A stretch of DNA of 13,128 nt from CAYSUS01 sp964434165 (GTDB taxonomy: Bacteria; Planctomycetota; Planctomycetia; Pirellulales; Thermoguttaceae), in NCBI GenBank assembly GCA_964434165.1, contig CAYSUS010000154.1, positions 1-13,128 of the forward strand, given 5' to 3'. The position numbers were made by a program, and so were the translations under genes. The notes below the pieces were generated by a model. The model saw nothing but the letters and a program-made list of their open reading frames with translations. It was not told the origin of the DNA and did no database searches. Below, piece by piece: positions 1 to 6,290 of the stretch. The first letter of the stretch is position 1, and the number at the start of each line of letters is the position of its first letter.

Positions 1-93
1 GACGGGGGGAACGCCCCGACACCCCGACATGGCAGAAAGGAGGGCTATGGATTGACCGCGGAACGGTCGTCACCCACCCCTCGAGCAGCGGCC

Positions 94-112
94 CGGAAGC
101 AGGCCGCTTCCG
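94..112 (-). terminator. Hairpin just after folE, possible terminator
   Basis: A perfect 7-bp stem (CGGAAGC at 94-100, GCTTCCG at 106-112) with a 5-nt loop begins 3 nt beyond the folE stop. On the minus strand no T-run follows, so it is not a classical intrinsic terminator. A second stem, GCGGCC (88-93) with GGCCGC (102-107), shares bases with it, so only one of the two can form at a time. The position fits transcript-end formation or 3' stabilisation of the folE message. Confidence 0.35.
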
Positions 113-115
113 CTT

Positions 116-799
116 CTAGCGGCGGTCGCCGTAGATCAGCGTCATGATCTCCGCGCGGCTGGAGGGGTTGCTGCGGAAGATGCCTTTCATGGCCGACGTG
201 ACGCACACCGAGCCGGGCTTGCGCACTCCGCGCACCGTCATGCACGTGTGGACGGCCTCGATCACCACGGCCACGCCCCGCACCTGGAGTTCCTCGATGA
301 GCAGGTCGGCGATCTGCTCGGTCATCCGCTCCTGGACCTGCGGGCGGCGGGCCACGCACTCGACCACGCGGGCGAGCTTGCTCAGGCCCACCACGCGCCC
401 GTCCGGCATGTAGCCGATGTGTGCCTTGCCCATGAACGGCATCATGTGATGCTCGCACAGGCTGTTGAAGCTGATGTCGCGGACCAGCACCACCTCGTCG
501 TACTTCTCGGTGAAGAACTTGCGGAGGTGGACGCGCGGGTCCTCGCGCAGCCCGCTGAGCAGCTCGGCGTACATCCGCGCGACCCGGGCGGGCGTTTCCC
601 GGAGGCCCTCGCGGTCCGCGTCCTCGCCCACGGCGCTGAGGATCTCGCGCACGGCCCGCTCGATCCGCGCCAGGTCAACCGCGCGGGCCGCGCCGAGGTC
701 GTCGGCGAGGTCGCCGCTTGCCGCCCGAGGCCGGTCGACCGCGTCCTGCCCGTCCGCTTCCCGCTCCGAGACGTCGGTTGCACGTGGTTCCGAGGGCAC
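116..799 (-). CDS. folE: GTP cyclohydrolase I (FolE)
   Basis: A 227-residue enzyme that converts GTP to 7,8-dihydroneopterin triphosphate, the first step of tetrahydrofolate (and queuosine or biopterin) synthesis, as a cytosolic multimer. Visible family motifs are the zinc-site CEHH segment (Cys115, His118), the block around residues 122-142 (GKAHIGY, GLSKLARVVE), RRPQVQERMT at 151-160, and HTCM with the third zinc ligand Cys186. Length matches the usual 200-225 residues. The residue before VARRPQ is Cys148, where many homologues have an aromatic. The start is a GTG with a weak AGCAGG-like ribosome site about 8 nt upstream; the ATG 20 nt upstream is in another frame. The first 40 residues are a variable Ala/Asp/Arg-rich extension. 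It is the last gene of a probable DUF309-LON-folE run, 106 nt after the LON gene. A TTGACT at 836-841 (minus) could be a -35 element, but no convincing -10 accompanies it. Confidence 0.96.
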   Translation of the reverse strand: MPSEPRATDVSEREADGQDAVDRPRAASGDLADDLGAARAVDLARIERAVREILSAVGEDADREGLRETPARVARMYAELLSGLREDPRVHLRKFFTEKYDEVVLVRDISFNSLCEHHMMPFMGKAHIGYMPDGRVVGLSKLARVVECVARRPQVQERMTEQIADLLIEELQVRGVAVVIEAVHTCMTVRGVRKPGSVCVTSAMKGIFRSNPSSRAEIMTLIYGDRR

Positions 800-905
800 G
801 ACTTACCTGCTGGGAGCATTGCTGAGTTCGATGTGAGTCAATCGTAGAGCCCCCCCGCGGACCGGTCAAGGACCCCGATCGACCCGTGCGCCCGCTTCCG
901 CGGCG

Positions 906-1613
906 TCAGTTCGCGCTGAAGTCGGGCGGGAACGAGGAGCGGCCCGAGCGGCCCGGCTCCACGTCGGAGGCCAGCGCCTGCAAGCGCTCGACCAGCCGTT
1001 CCGCGCGCTTGACCACGCTGGTCTCGGCCAGGAGTGATTCCTTCTCGTCGAGGTCGAGGTCGATCATGTAGCTGACCACGTCGGTGAGCATGCCCAGCGG
1101 CACGTGCTCGCCGAGGAGCTGGTCCAGGTGATCGTGCGCCTGGGGGATTCGGGGAAGGACCTCCAGGAAGGCGTTGCGCAACTGCTGGTGCAATTGCGCC
1201 CGACGGGCGGCCTCGTCGCCCGCGTAGAGGTCCTCCCACACCTGGGCCTCGGCCACGCGGAAGCGGCGATCGCCCGGCAGCTCGCGCACGATGCGGATCC
1301 GGCGCAGGCCGAGAAGCAGCAGGTTGTAGCCCCCGTCCGGAAGCGCGTGATACACGTTGATCCGTCCCAGGCAGGCGACCGGATAGACGGGAGGGTTGCC
1401 CTCGTAGTCGTGCTCCCAGCCGGGCTTGAGGGTGGCCATGGCGATCAGGTGGTCGCCCTCGACGGCGTCTTCGAGCAGGTCGCGGTAGCGGGGCTCGAAG
1501 ATGTGCAGCGGCTGCATGACGTGCGGGAACAGCACGAGATTGGGGAGCGGAAACAGCCGCGCCGTTCCCGAGAAGTCGTCGAGGGAAAACGAGAGGTCAT
1601 CCTGAGGCGCCAT
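906..1613 (-). CDS. Stand-alone LON substrate-binding domain protein
   Basis: A 235-residue protein that is essentially only the N-terminal substrate-binding domain of Lon protease (LON_substr_bdg, PF02190). There is no AAA+ module and no Ser-Lys protease domain. The hallmark is residues 20-43 (LFPLPNLVLFPH, then PLHIFEPRYR), followed by the beta-rich part to about residue 125 (CLGRI, then a GLRRIRI strand) and a helical region at about 135-215. The C-terminus ends FPPDFSAN. Such LonN proteins are widespread but poorly characterised; a role in binding unfolded or oxidised protein, or as an adaptor, is inference. The ATG at 1613 is preferred: AAGGTGG lies 3 nt upstream and GAGGAGG a little further. 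A TTG nine codons earlier would add residues outside the domain. It starts 34 nt after the DUF309 stop, so co-transcription is likely. Confidence 0.9.
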   Translation of the reverse strand: MAPQDDLSFSLDDFSGTARLFPLPNLVLFPHVMQPLHIFEPRYRDLLEDAVEGDHLIAMATLKPGWEHDYEGNPPVYPVACLGRINVYHALPDGGYNLLLLGLRRIRIVRELPGDRRFRVAEAQVWEDLYAGDEAARRAQLHQQLRNAFLEVLPRIPQAHDHLDQLLGEHVPLGMLTDVVSYMIDLDLDEKESLLAETSVVKRAERLVERLQALASDVEPGRSGRSSFPPDFSAN

Positions 1614-1647
1614 GATCCACCTTGTCGAGCTCCTCCTCAAGCATAGT

Positions 1648-2052
1648 TCACCTCGGCGCCGCGACCGGCGCGGGCTCCAGCGCGATCCGCGGGGCCGAGG
1701 CCCGATCGAGCGGCGCCGTCGGCGCGCCCCGCTGGGGTGCCTCGCGCACGGAGGCCAGACACTCCGTCAGGTCCTTCAGGAAACGCCTCACGTCGAGCCC
1801 CAGGTGCCGGGGCCGAAAGGGACCCAGCAGGGCCCTCGCGCCGTGGAGCAGCTTGTGCGCTCCCAGGGCGTTGCCACTTTCGAAGTGGTGCAGCGCGACG
1901 CTCGCCTGGATGAGCCCTTTGTAGAACGACCTCGTGGGCTCCGGCTCGGCGATCCAAAGCTCCTCCCACACCTCGTGGGCCTCGAAGTAGAAGCCCTCGT
2001 TGAAGTGCTTGACCCCTTGAACGTACAGCGGATCGTAATCCTCGACGCGCAT
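1648..2052 (-). CDS. DUF309 family protein
   Basis: A 134-residue protein with the two DUF309 (PF03745) signatures. The first is FNEG at 17-20 followed by FEAHEVWEELW at 23-33. The second is KGLIQASVALHHFESGN at 45-61 followed by GAHKLLHGAR. The conserved Glu/His/Trp residues in an all-helical fold have suggested a small metal- or ligand-binding protein, but I know of no established biochemical function. Residues from about 104 on form a Pro/Ala-rich tail beyond the domain. The start at 2052 is chosen because the family begins there. The frame stays open upstream only because of high GC and because it runs antisense to nth. No Shine-Dalgarno sequence precedes this ATG. It is the first gene of the minus-strand DUF309-LON-folE run. 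Confidence 0.9.
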   Translation of the reverse strand: MRVEDYDPLYVQGVKHFNEGFYFEAHEVWEELWIAEPEPTRSFYKGLIQASVALHHFESGNALGAHKLLHGARALLGPFRPRHLGLDVRRFLKDLTECLASVREAPQRGAPTAPLDRASAPRIALEPAPVAAPR

Positions 2053-2092
2053 TGCCGAACACCGTTCTGGAAGAGCAGGATCCCCCGCGCGC

Positions 2093-2098
2093 ATTATA
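2093..2098 (-). promoter_or_regulatory. -10 box (TATAAT) upstream of the DUF309 gene
   Basis: A perfect TATAAT on the minus strand, about 40 nt upstream of the DUF309 start, within CTATAATG. The sequence 17 bp further upstream (GTGGTC) is a poor -35. TATAAT is rare in such GC-rich DNA. By eye the only other exact copy in this window precedes mqnA. The predicted leader is about 34 nt. Confidence 0.5.
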
Positions 2099-2210
2099 GA
2101 AGGGGAAGCCATCCGGACCACTCCGTCTGCGCAAGGCCTCGCTGTGGCAGCCCGAGGCGCGGGTCGCGGAAGACCGTCACGGGCCGCGCGGCCCCGCACC
2201 TGCCGGCCAC

Positions 2211-2239
2211 TTGACAGCCCCCCGCGCCCTCCACACAAT
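2211..2239 (+). promoter_or_regulatory. Sigma70-type promoter for nth
   Basis: Consensus -35 TTGACA (2211-2216), a 17-bp spacer, then CACAAT (2234-2239, four of six -10 matches). Transcription would begin near 2246, giving a leader of about 74 nt. This excludes the in-frame TTG at 2239 as a translation start and supports the ATG at 2320. Confidence 0.6.
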
Positions 2240-2319
2240 TGACGGCCCGCATTGAGGGACGGCCCCGTAAGGAGTCGCCGGCGCGGGGGGTGAGGTCCTG
2301 TGCGCAGCCAGGTGGCCGG

Positions 2320-2973
2320 ATGACCGACGACAGCCAGCTCAGGCGGCATGCCGGGAAGGTCGCGCGCCGTCTGGCCCGGGAGTATCCCGATGCCCGGTGC
2401 TCGCTCGATTTCACGACCCCGCTGGAGCTGCTGGTGGCGACGATCCTCTCGGCGCAGTGCACGGACGAGCGCGTGAACGTGGTCACCAAGGACCTGTTCC
2501 GCGAGTACCGTTCGGCCGCGGACTTCGCCCGCGCGCCGCGCAGCCGCCTGGAGCGCGCCATCCAGAGCACCGGGTTCTTCCGCAACAAGGCGAAGAGCCT
2601 GAAAGACTGCTGCGCGGCGCTGGTCGAGCAGTTCGACGGCGAGGTGCCGGGGGAGATCGACCGGCTGGTCGAGCTGCCGGGCATCGGCCGCAAGACGGCC
2701 AACGTGGTGCTGGGGACCGCGTACGGGATCGCCTCGGGCGTGGTCGTCGACACGCACGTTGCGCGCGTCAGCGCCCGGCTGGGCCTGACGCGGCAGAAGA
2801 ACCCCGACAAGATCGAAGGAGACCTGATGGCCCTGCTGCCGAAGAAGGAGTGGGTGGCGTTTAGCCATCGGGTGATTCAGCACGGACGCCGGTACTGCAC
2901 GGCGCGGCGCCCCAAGTGCGACGTCTGCCCTCTTCAGAAACTATGCCCCCGCGTCGGGGTCGAAGCGGGTTAA
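2320..2973 (+). CDS. nth: Endonuclease III (Nth), DNA glycosylase/AP lyase
   Basis: A 217-residue base-excision-repair enzyme that removes oxidised pyrimidines and cleaves the resulting abasic site. The helix-hairpin-helix is LPGIGRKTANVVLG (119-132), with catalytic lysine Lys125. The GPD-type catalytic aspartate is Asp144 in VVVDTHVARV. A C-terminal [4Fe-4S] cluster is formed by Cys193-X6-Cys200-X2-Cys203-X5-Cys209, exactly the Nth spacing. Length is close to E. coli Nth (211). The ATG at 2320 is used: AGGTGG lies 4 nt upstream, homology begins here, and the promoter at 2211-2239 rules out the upstream TTG. The GTG at 2290 is possible but its AAGGAG is 15 nt away. The next gene, dcd, follows after 165 nt. 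Confidence 0.97.
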   Translation: MTDDSQLRRHAGKVARRLAREYPDARCSLDFTTPLELLVATILSAQCTDERVNVVTKDLFREYRSAADFARAPRSRLERAIQSTGFFRNKAKSLKDCCAALVEQFDGEVPGEIDRLVELPGIGRKTANVVLGTAYGIASGVVVDTHVARVSARLGLTRQKNPDKIEGDLMALLPKKEWVAFSHRVIQHGRRYCTARRPKCDVCPLQKLCPRVGVEAG

Positions 2974-2991
2974 GTGGCCGTGCACGATCCT

Positions 2992-3011
2992 GGGAGGGAT
3001 AAGGGGGGGGG
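2992..3011 (+). other. G-quadruplex-like tract after nth
   Basis: GGG-A-GGG-ATAA followed by nine consecutive G satisfies the G3+N1-7 quadruplex pattern. It starts 19 nt after the nth stop, on the coding strand. The G9 run is also a place where read errors are likely. The rest of the nth-dcd gap (3012-3138) shows only small GC-rich hairpins and a repeated GGCCGCTT. I see no convincing promoter for dcd there. Confidence 0.4.
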
Positions 3012-3138
3012 CAGGCCGCTTTTGTGCGGAGCACCCTTCGGGCCGCTTGGGCGAACGGTCCTGACCCCCTTTCCCCGGAATCACGCAAGGCGATTTAGAG
3101 CCCGCCGAACCGGCCTCGCACTCCGACAGGGCCCCCCG

Positions 3139-3717
3139 ATGATCCTCTCCGGCCACCAGATTCGAGCCGAGCTGGGCGACAACATCGTCATCGACCCGTT
3201 CGACGAGTCGAACCTGAACCCCAACAGCTACAACCTCACGCTCCACCGCGAGCTGCTCATCTACGAGGAGATCGTGCTGGACATGCGGCGTCCCAACCGC
3301 ACGCGCCGCGTGGAGATTCCGGACGAGGGACTGGTGCTCAATCCCAACCAGTTGTATCTCGGCCGCACGGTGGAGCGGACCGAGACCCACAATCTGGTGC
3401 CGATGATCGAGGGCCGCTCTTCGGTCGGGCGGCTGGGGCTGTTCGTCCACGTCACGGCGGGATTCGGCGACGTCGGCTTCCGCGGCTACTGGACGCTGGA
3501 GATGTTCGCCGTGCAGCCGGTGCGGATTTACGGCGGCGTGGCGATCTGCCAGATCTTCTATCACGACATCCGCGGCGCGATCAGCGAGTACGCCAGCGAG
3601 AAGTATCAGAACAACACCGACATCCAGCCCAGCCTGCTGTTCCGGGAGCTCGATCCGGACCGCCACTGGGAGCCCCAGAAGAAGCTCCCCTTCGGCATGG
3701 AGCAGCCCCTGGGTTGA
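3139..3717 (+). CDS. dcd: dCTP deaminase (Dcd family)
   Basis: A 192-residue trimeric nucleotide enzyme that deaminates dCTP to dUTP to supply dTTP synthesis; some homologues also hydrolyse dUTP to dUMP. Visible motifs are SYNLTLH near 30-36, the GRSSVGRLGLFVHVTAGF block (92-109) with active-site Arg93, Ser94 and Arg98, and catalytic Glu121 in YWTLEM. A C-terminal SEKYQNN segment (153-159) matches the family's nucleotide-binding tail. After HVTA it has GFGDVGF, closer to the AGFID-PG pattern of bifunctional DCD-DUT enzymes than to the AHRIDPGW of monofunctional E. coli Dcd, but this alone does not settle the activity. The ATG at 3139 is where homology begins. The frame is open 55 codons upstream without similarity. 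Only a weak AGGG precedes the start. It converges with the AAA+ gene, 20 nt apart. Confidence 0.93.
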   Translation: MILSGHQIRAELGDNIVIDPFDESNLNPNSYNLTLHRELLIYEEIVLDMRRPNRTRRVEIPDEGLVLNPNQLYLGRTVERTETHNLVPMIEGRSSVGRLGLFVHVTAGFGDVGFRGYWTLEMFAVQPVRIYGGVAICQIFYHDIRGAISEYASEKYQNNTDIQPSLLFRELDPDRHWEPQKKLPFGMEQPLG

Positions 3718-3721
3718 CGCC

Positions 3722-3737
3722 GCCTGCGCGAGCGGGC
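3722..3737. terminator. Short hairpin between convergent dcd and AAA+ genes
   Basis: GCCTGC (3722-3727), GCGA loop, GCGGGC (3732-3737): a 6-bp stem with one G-U pair and, on the plus strand, a GNRA-type tetraloop. It fills almost the whole 20-nt gap between the two convergent stop codons. It lacks a T-run in both directions, so termination is only suggested by position. Confidence 0.3.
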
Positions 3738-5222
3738 CTACATCACGGCGAAGTAGTTTTCCACCGCCAGGTCGAAGTACTCCTGCGTCATCTCGGGCTT
3801 CAGGTTGCGATAGCGGCAGTAGTTGCGGATCTGCGTGAGCAGGTCGCGCGGCTGGCAGCAGCGGAACGCCCGCCCCGTCTGGCGGTAATGCGTTGCGATG
3901 AGGTAGTCCACCGCCTCCTCGCGATACTCGATCTCCAGGCGGTCGGCCATCATCCGCATCAGCTCGCGGAACTCGTCTTCGTTCGGATCGACGACCTCGA
4001 TCTTATACGGGATGCGCCGCAGGAACGCCTCATCGACCAGGTCGCGCGGCTCGAGGTTCGTGGAGAAGATGATCAACTGATCGAACGGCACCTGGATCTT
4101 CTTGCCGTTGGGAAGGTTGAGGAAGTCGTAGCGCTTCTCCAGGGGGACGATCCAGCGGTTGAGCAGCTCGTCGGTGCTCATCCGCTGCCGCCCGAAGTCG
4201 TCGATCACCAGCGTGCCGCAATTGCTCTTCAGTTGCAGCGGGGCCTCGCTGATCCCGGTGGAGGTGTTGATTGTCACCTCCAGGGCCCCCATGGTCAGCT
4301 CGCCGCCGGCCACGATGGTCGGGCGCCGGATGCGGACCCAGCGGCGGTCGATCTTCCGCCCGTCCCAGAGGCCCGTCCCCTGCTCGACGGGGACCTCGTC
4401 GTGGTTGACCGGGTCGTACATCCGCACGATCTCGCCGTCGATGCCGATGGCCCGCGGGATCCAGATCGTCTTGCCGAAGGCTCTCGTGATCCGCTCCGCG
4501 ATGCTCGTCTTGCCGTTGCCCGGCGCCCCGTAGAGGAACAGGCCCCGGCCGCTGTTCATGGCAGGCCCCAGGCGGTTGAACATCCGCGGGCTCAGAAGCA
4601 GGTCCTCGAACGCCAGGTTCAGGTCCTCGGCTTCGGGGTGCTGCTTGGTCATCGACTGGGCGGCCACGCTGACGATGTAGTCGCGGAGCGAGACCGGGGC
4701 GGAGCCGAAATAGGTGCAGTGCGCCGAGTACCGACGCGCCCGTTCGCGCCCCAGATCGCTCATCTGGTACTGGAAGTCGTTCATCGGGGCCGCCGCCCGG
4801 TGCACGACCAGCTGCTCGGCCTTTAGCCGCCGCAGCAGCTCGTCGATCAGGACGAACGGCAGCTTCACCTGATCGGCGACTTCGCGCCCCGTGGCGTCGC
4901 CCTTCGCCAGGAGGTACTTCAGCACCAGGGCCTCGACCTCGCTCTCGGTCAGCTCGGCCTCGGCGAAGCTTTCCGGCTCGACCGGCACGAAGGCTTGTTC
5001 GTCCAGAGGGGCCGCCTCGGACTTCGAGGACGACTGCGACTCCGGCACCGGCGGTGCCTCCTCGGCCTCCGGGCCGCCCGCCAGGTCGTTGATCCGAGCC
5101 AGCATCGACTCGAGCTTCTCGTCGTCCTCTTCATGATCCGGCGCACTGGCGATCAGCTCGGCCAGCGAGCCCTCGCCCCCGGCCAGACGCGCGAGCAGGT
5201 CTTCGGAGTTGGATTCGGACAT
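3738..5222 (-). CDS. Winged-helix/AAA+ family ATPase
   Basis: A 494-residue cytosolic protein. In order: a short N-terminal segment (1-28); an acidic, Ser/Pro-rich, probably disordered stretch (29-95); a winged-helix-like region (about 92-165, with KYLLAKGDATGREVADQVKL); a linker; and an AAA+ ATPase from about 200. Walker A is GAPGNGKT (232-239), Walker B is LVIDD (338-342), sensor 1 is STN (387-389), a likely arginine finger is Arg402-Arg403, and the lid contains CQPRDLL (456-462). About 100 residues separate Walker A from Walker B, more than in a minimal AAA+ core. They include a strand-rich insert (about 262-330). I recognise it as an uncharacterised 'AAA family ATPase' type seen in Planctomycetota, Acidobacteria and Chloroflexi. 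The substrate is unknown; a remodelling or regulatory role is inference. No Shine-Dalgarno sequence is seen. It is divergent from mqnA and transcribed alone. Confidence 0.85.
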   Translation of the reverse strand: MSESNSEDLLARLAGGEGSLAELIASAPDHEEDDEKLESMLARINDLAGGPEAEEAPPVPESQSSSKSEAAPLDEQAFVPVEPESFAEAELTESEVEALVLKYLLAKGDATGREVADQVKLPFVLIDELLRRLKAEQLVVHRAAAPMNDFQYQMSDLGRERARRYSAHCTYFGSAPVSLRDYIVSVAAQSMTKQHPEAEDLNLAFEDLLLSPRMFNRLGPAMNSGRGLFLYGAPGNGKTSIAERITRAFGKTIWIPRAIGIDGEIVRMYDPVNHDEVPVEQGTGLWDGRKIDRRWVRIRRPTIVAGGELTMGALEVTINTSTGISEAPLQLKSNCGTLVIDDFGRQRMSTDELLNRWIVPLEKRYDFLNLPNGKKIQVPFDQLIIFSTNLEPRDLVDEAFLRRIPYKIEVVDPNEDEFRELMRMMADRLEIEYREEAVDYLIATHYRQTGRAFRCCQPRDLLTQIRNYCRYRNLKPEMTQEYFDLAVENYFAVM

Positions 5223-5277
5223 GGTGCAGAGACTCGCCGAGGAAGACAGTCCTGGTAAGGCAGAGGTCCCGGCCGCA

Positions 5278-5325
5278 GACCCCCTGCCGGGCTATTGCAA
5301 ACCTAGCTTTCCCGGCGGAGGGGTC
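5278..5325. repeat. Long imperfect inverted repeat between AAA+ gene and mqnA
   Basis: The left arm GACCCCCTGCCGGG (5278-5291) pairs with 5311-5325 over 14 base pairs, with a single bulged A (5319) and one G-T pair. The 19-nt loop contains the palindrome TTGCAA (5295-5300). It is the strongest hairpin I found and lies in the 216-nt divergent intergenic region. The rest of that region holds only GC-rich minor stems and the two candidate promoters. It could be an operator for one or both genes. Confidence 0.5.
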
Positions 5326-5327
5326 AA
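5300..5327 (-). promoter_or_regulatory. Candidate promoter for the AAA+ ATPase gene
   Basis: On the minus strand, TTGACC (5327-5322, five of six -35 matches), a 16-bp spacer, then TAGGTT (5305-5300, three of six -10 matches). The -35 lies at the right end of the inverted repeat and the -10 mostly in its loop. The predicted leader is about 70 nt. Confidence 0.3.
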
Positions 5328-5402
5328 ACCGTCGCGGCCGGCGCATGCCGATCGTGCCGGACGCTCCGGGCGGCGCTGCGTCCCCGCCCGCTGCGCGGCG
5401 AG

Positions 5403-5431
5403 CTGTCGCAGGGCCGACGCCGCCCTATAAT
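5403..5431 (+). promoter_or_regulatory. Promoter for mqnA with perfect TATAAT
   Basis: TATAAT at 5426-5431 with CTGTCG (5403-5408, three of six -35 matches) 17 bp upstream. The expected start site is about 5438-5439, coinciding with the ATG at 5439, so the transcript may be leaderless. The ATG at 5430 overlaps the -10 box and could not be transcribed from this promoter. Confidence 0.5.
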
Positions 5432-5438
5432 GGGACTG

Positions 5439-6290
5439 ATGAGCACATCCGACCGGTCCCGTGGGGCGGCCGAGGCCGCTTCGGGCCGTTGCGCACGTCG
5501 CATCGGCGCCGTTTCCTACCTGAACTCCAAGCCCCTGATCTGGAGCCTGCCGGAGCTTGCGCGCGGCTCCCGCGTGCTCGTCGATCTTCCCGCGCGCCTG
5601 GCCGACACCTTGGAAGCCGGGCATCTCGACGTGGCCCTGGTCCCATCGGTTGAGTACCTCCGCCACGCCGACTGGAAGGTCGTCTCCGACGCGTGCGTGG
5701 CCTGCAACGGGCCGGTGCGCAGCGTCAAGCTCTACTGCCGCGTCCCGCTCGCCCGCATCCGCACCCTCGCCCTGGACGAGGGATCGCGGACCAGCGCCGC
5801 CCTGACGCGGATTCTCCTCAGGGAGCAGTACGGCCTGAATCCGAAGATCCGTCGGTTGCCCGTCGGAGTCGGGGCCGAGGCCTGCGACGCCGACGCGGTC
5901 ATGCTCATCGGCGACCGGGCGATGCAGGCATCGGATAACGGGTTTGCACCGGTCGTGGACCTGGGCGAGGAATGGACCCGCTGGACCGGGCTGCCCATGG
6001 TCTTCGCCATGTGGATTGCGAGAGAAGGCGTGGACTGCCAACCCCTTTCGCGGGTCCTCTCTGAGGCCCGCGATCGGGGAGTCGCCCGGCTGGAGGAGAT
6101 CGCCCGCGCCGAGGCCCGGGGCCTGGGCGTGGCCGAGGCGGACTGCCTGGCCTACCTCCGCGACCACTTGTGCTATCGGATGGGCCGGCGCGAGCGCCGG
6201 GGTCTAAGCGTGTTCTACGAACTGGCGGCGCAGCACGGGCTGGCGCCCAAAGGACTGAGACTTGCTTTCGACGACGCAGGCCCTCGCTGA
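5439..6290 (+). CDS. mqnA: Chorismate dehydratase (MqnA), futalosine menaquinone pathway
   Basis: A 283-residue enzyme with a periplasmic-binding-protein-like fold that dehydrates chorismate to 3-[(1-carboxyvinyl)oxy]benzoate, the first committed step of futalosine-route menaquinone synthesis. It acts in the cytosol. Family motifs are GAVSYLNSKPL (23-33), CNGPVRSVKLY (89-99), LDEGSRTSAAL (112-122), LIGD (156-159) and DLGEEW followed by TGLPMVFAMW (174-192). About 20 variable residues precede the first motif. The start at 5439 is preferred over the in-frame ATG at 5430 because the latter is part of the TATAAT box. No Shine-Dalgarno sequence is present, consistent with leaderless translation. 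Its 3' end overlaps mqnC by 29 nt, so the two are co-expressed and probably translationally coupled. Confidence 0.94.
   Translation: MSTSDRSRGAAEAASGRCARRIGAVSYLNSKPLIWSLPELARGSRVLVDLPARLADTLEAGHLDVALVPSVEYLRHADWKVVSDACVACNGPVRSVKLYCRVPLARIRTLALDEGSRTSAALTRILLREQYGLNPKIRRLPVGVGAEACDADAVMLIGDRAMQASDNGFAPVVDLGEEWTRWTGLPMVFAMWIAREGVDCQPLSRVLSEARDRGVARLEEIARAEARGLGVAEADCLAYLRDHLCYRMGRRERRGLSVFYELAAQHGLAPKGLRLAFDDAGPR
6249..6254 (+). promoter_or_regulatory. Shine-Dalgarno for mqnC TTG start
   Basis: AAAGGA inside the mqnA coding region, 7 nt before the TTG at 6262. It supports the rare start codon and the 29-nt overlap with mqnA. Confidence 0.6.

Noticed and set aside
836..841. TTGACT as a folE -35 element
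   Set aside because: No acceptable -10 at 15-19 bp spacing, and folE is probably co-transcribed with the LON gene.
2239..2319. TTG at 2239 as the start of nth
   Set aside because: It overlaps the predicted -10 element and lies upstream of the expected transcription start. The extra 27 residues do not resemble Nth.
2053..2883. In-frame N-terminal extension of the DUF309 protein
   Set aside because: It runs antisense to nth and past the TATAAT box, and has no similarity to any DUF309 protein. The domain starts at the ATG at 2052.
3714..4826. 370-codon plus-strand open frame across the AAA+ gene
   Set aside because: Composition is of the shadow type. The minus strand carries the Walker and sensor motifs.
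5368..5389. GGGCGG/CCGCCC hairpin upstream of mqnA
   Set aside because: A 6-bp all-GC stem with a 10-nt loop is expected by chance in this composition; no further support.
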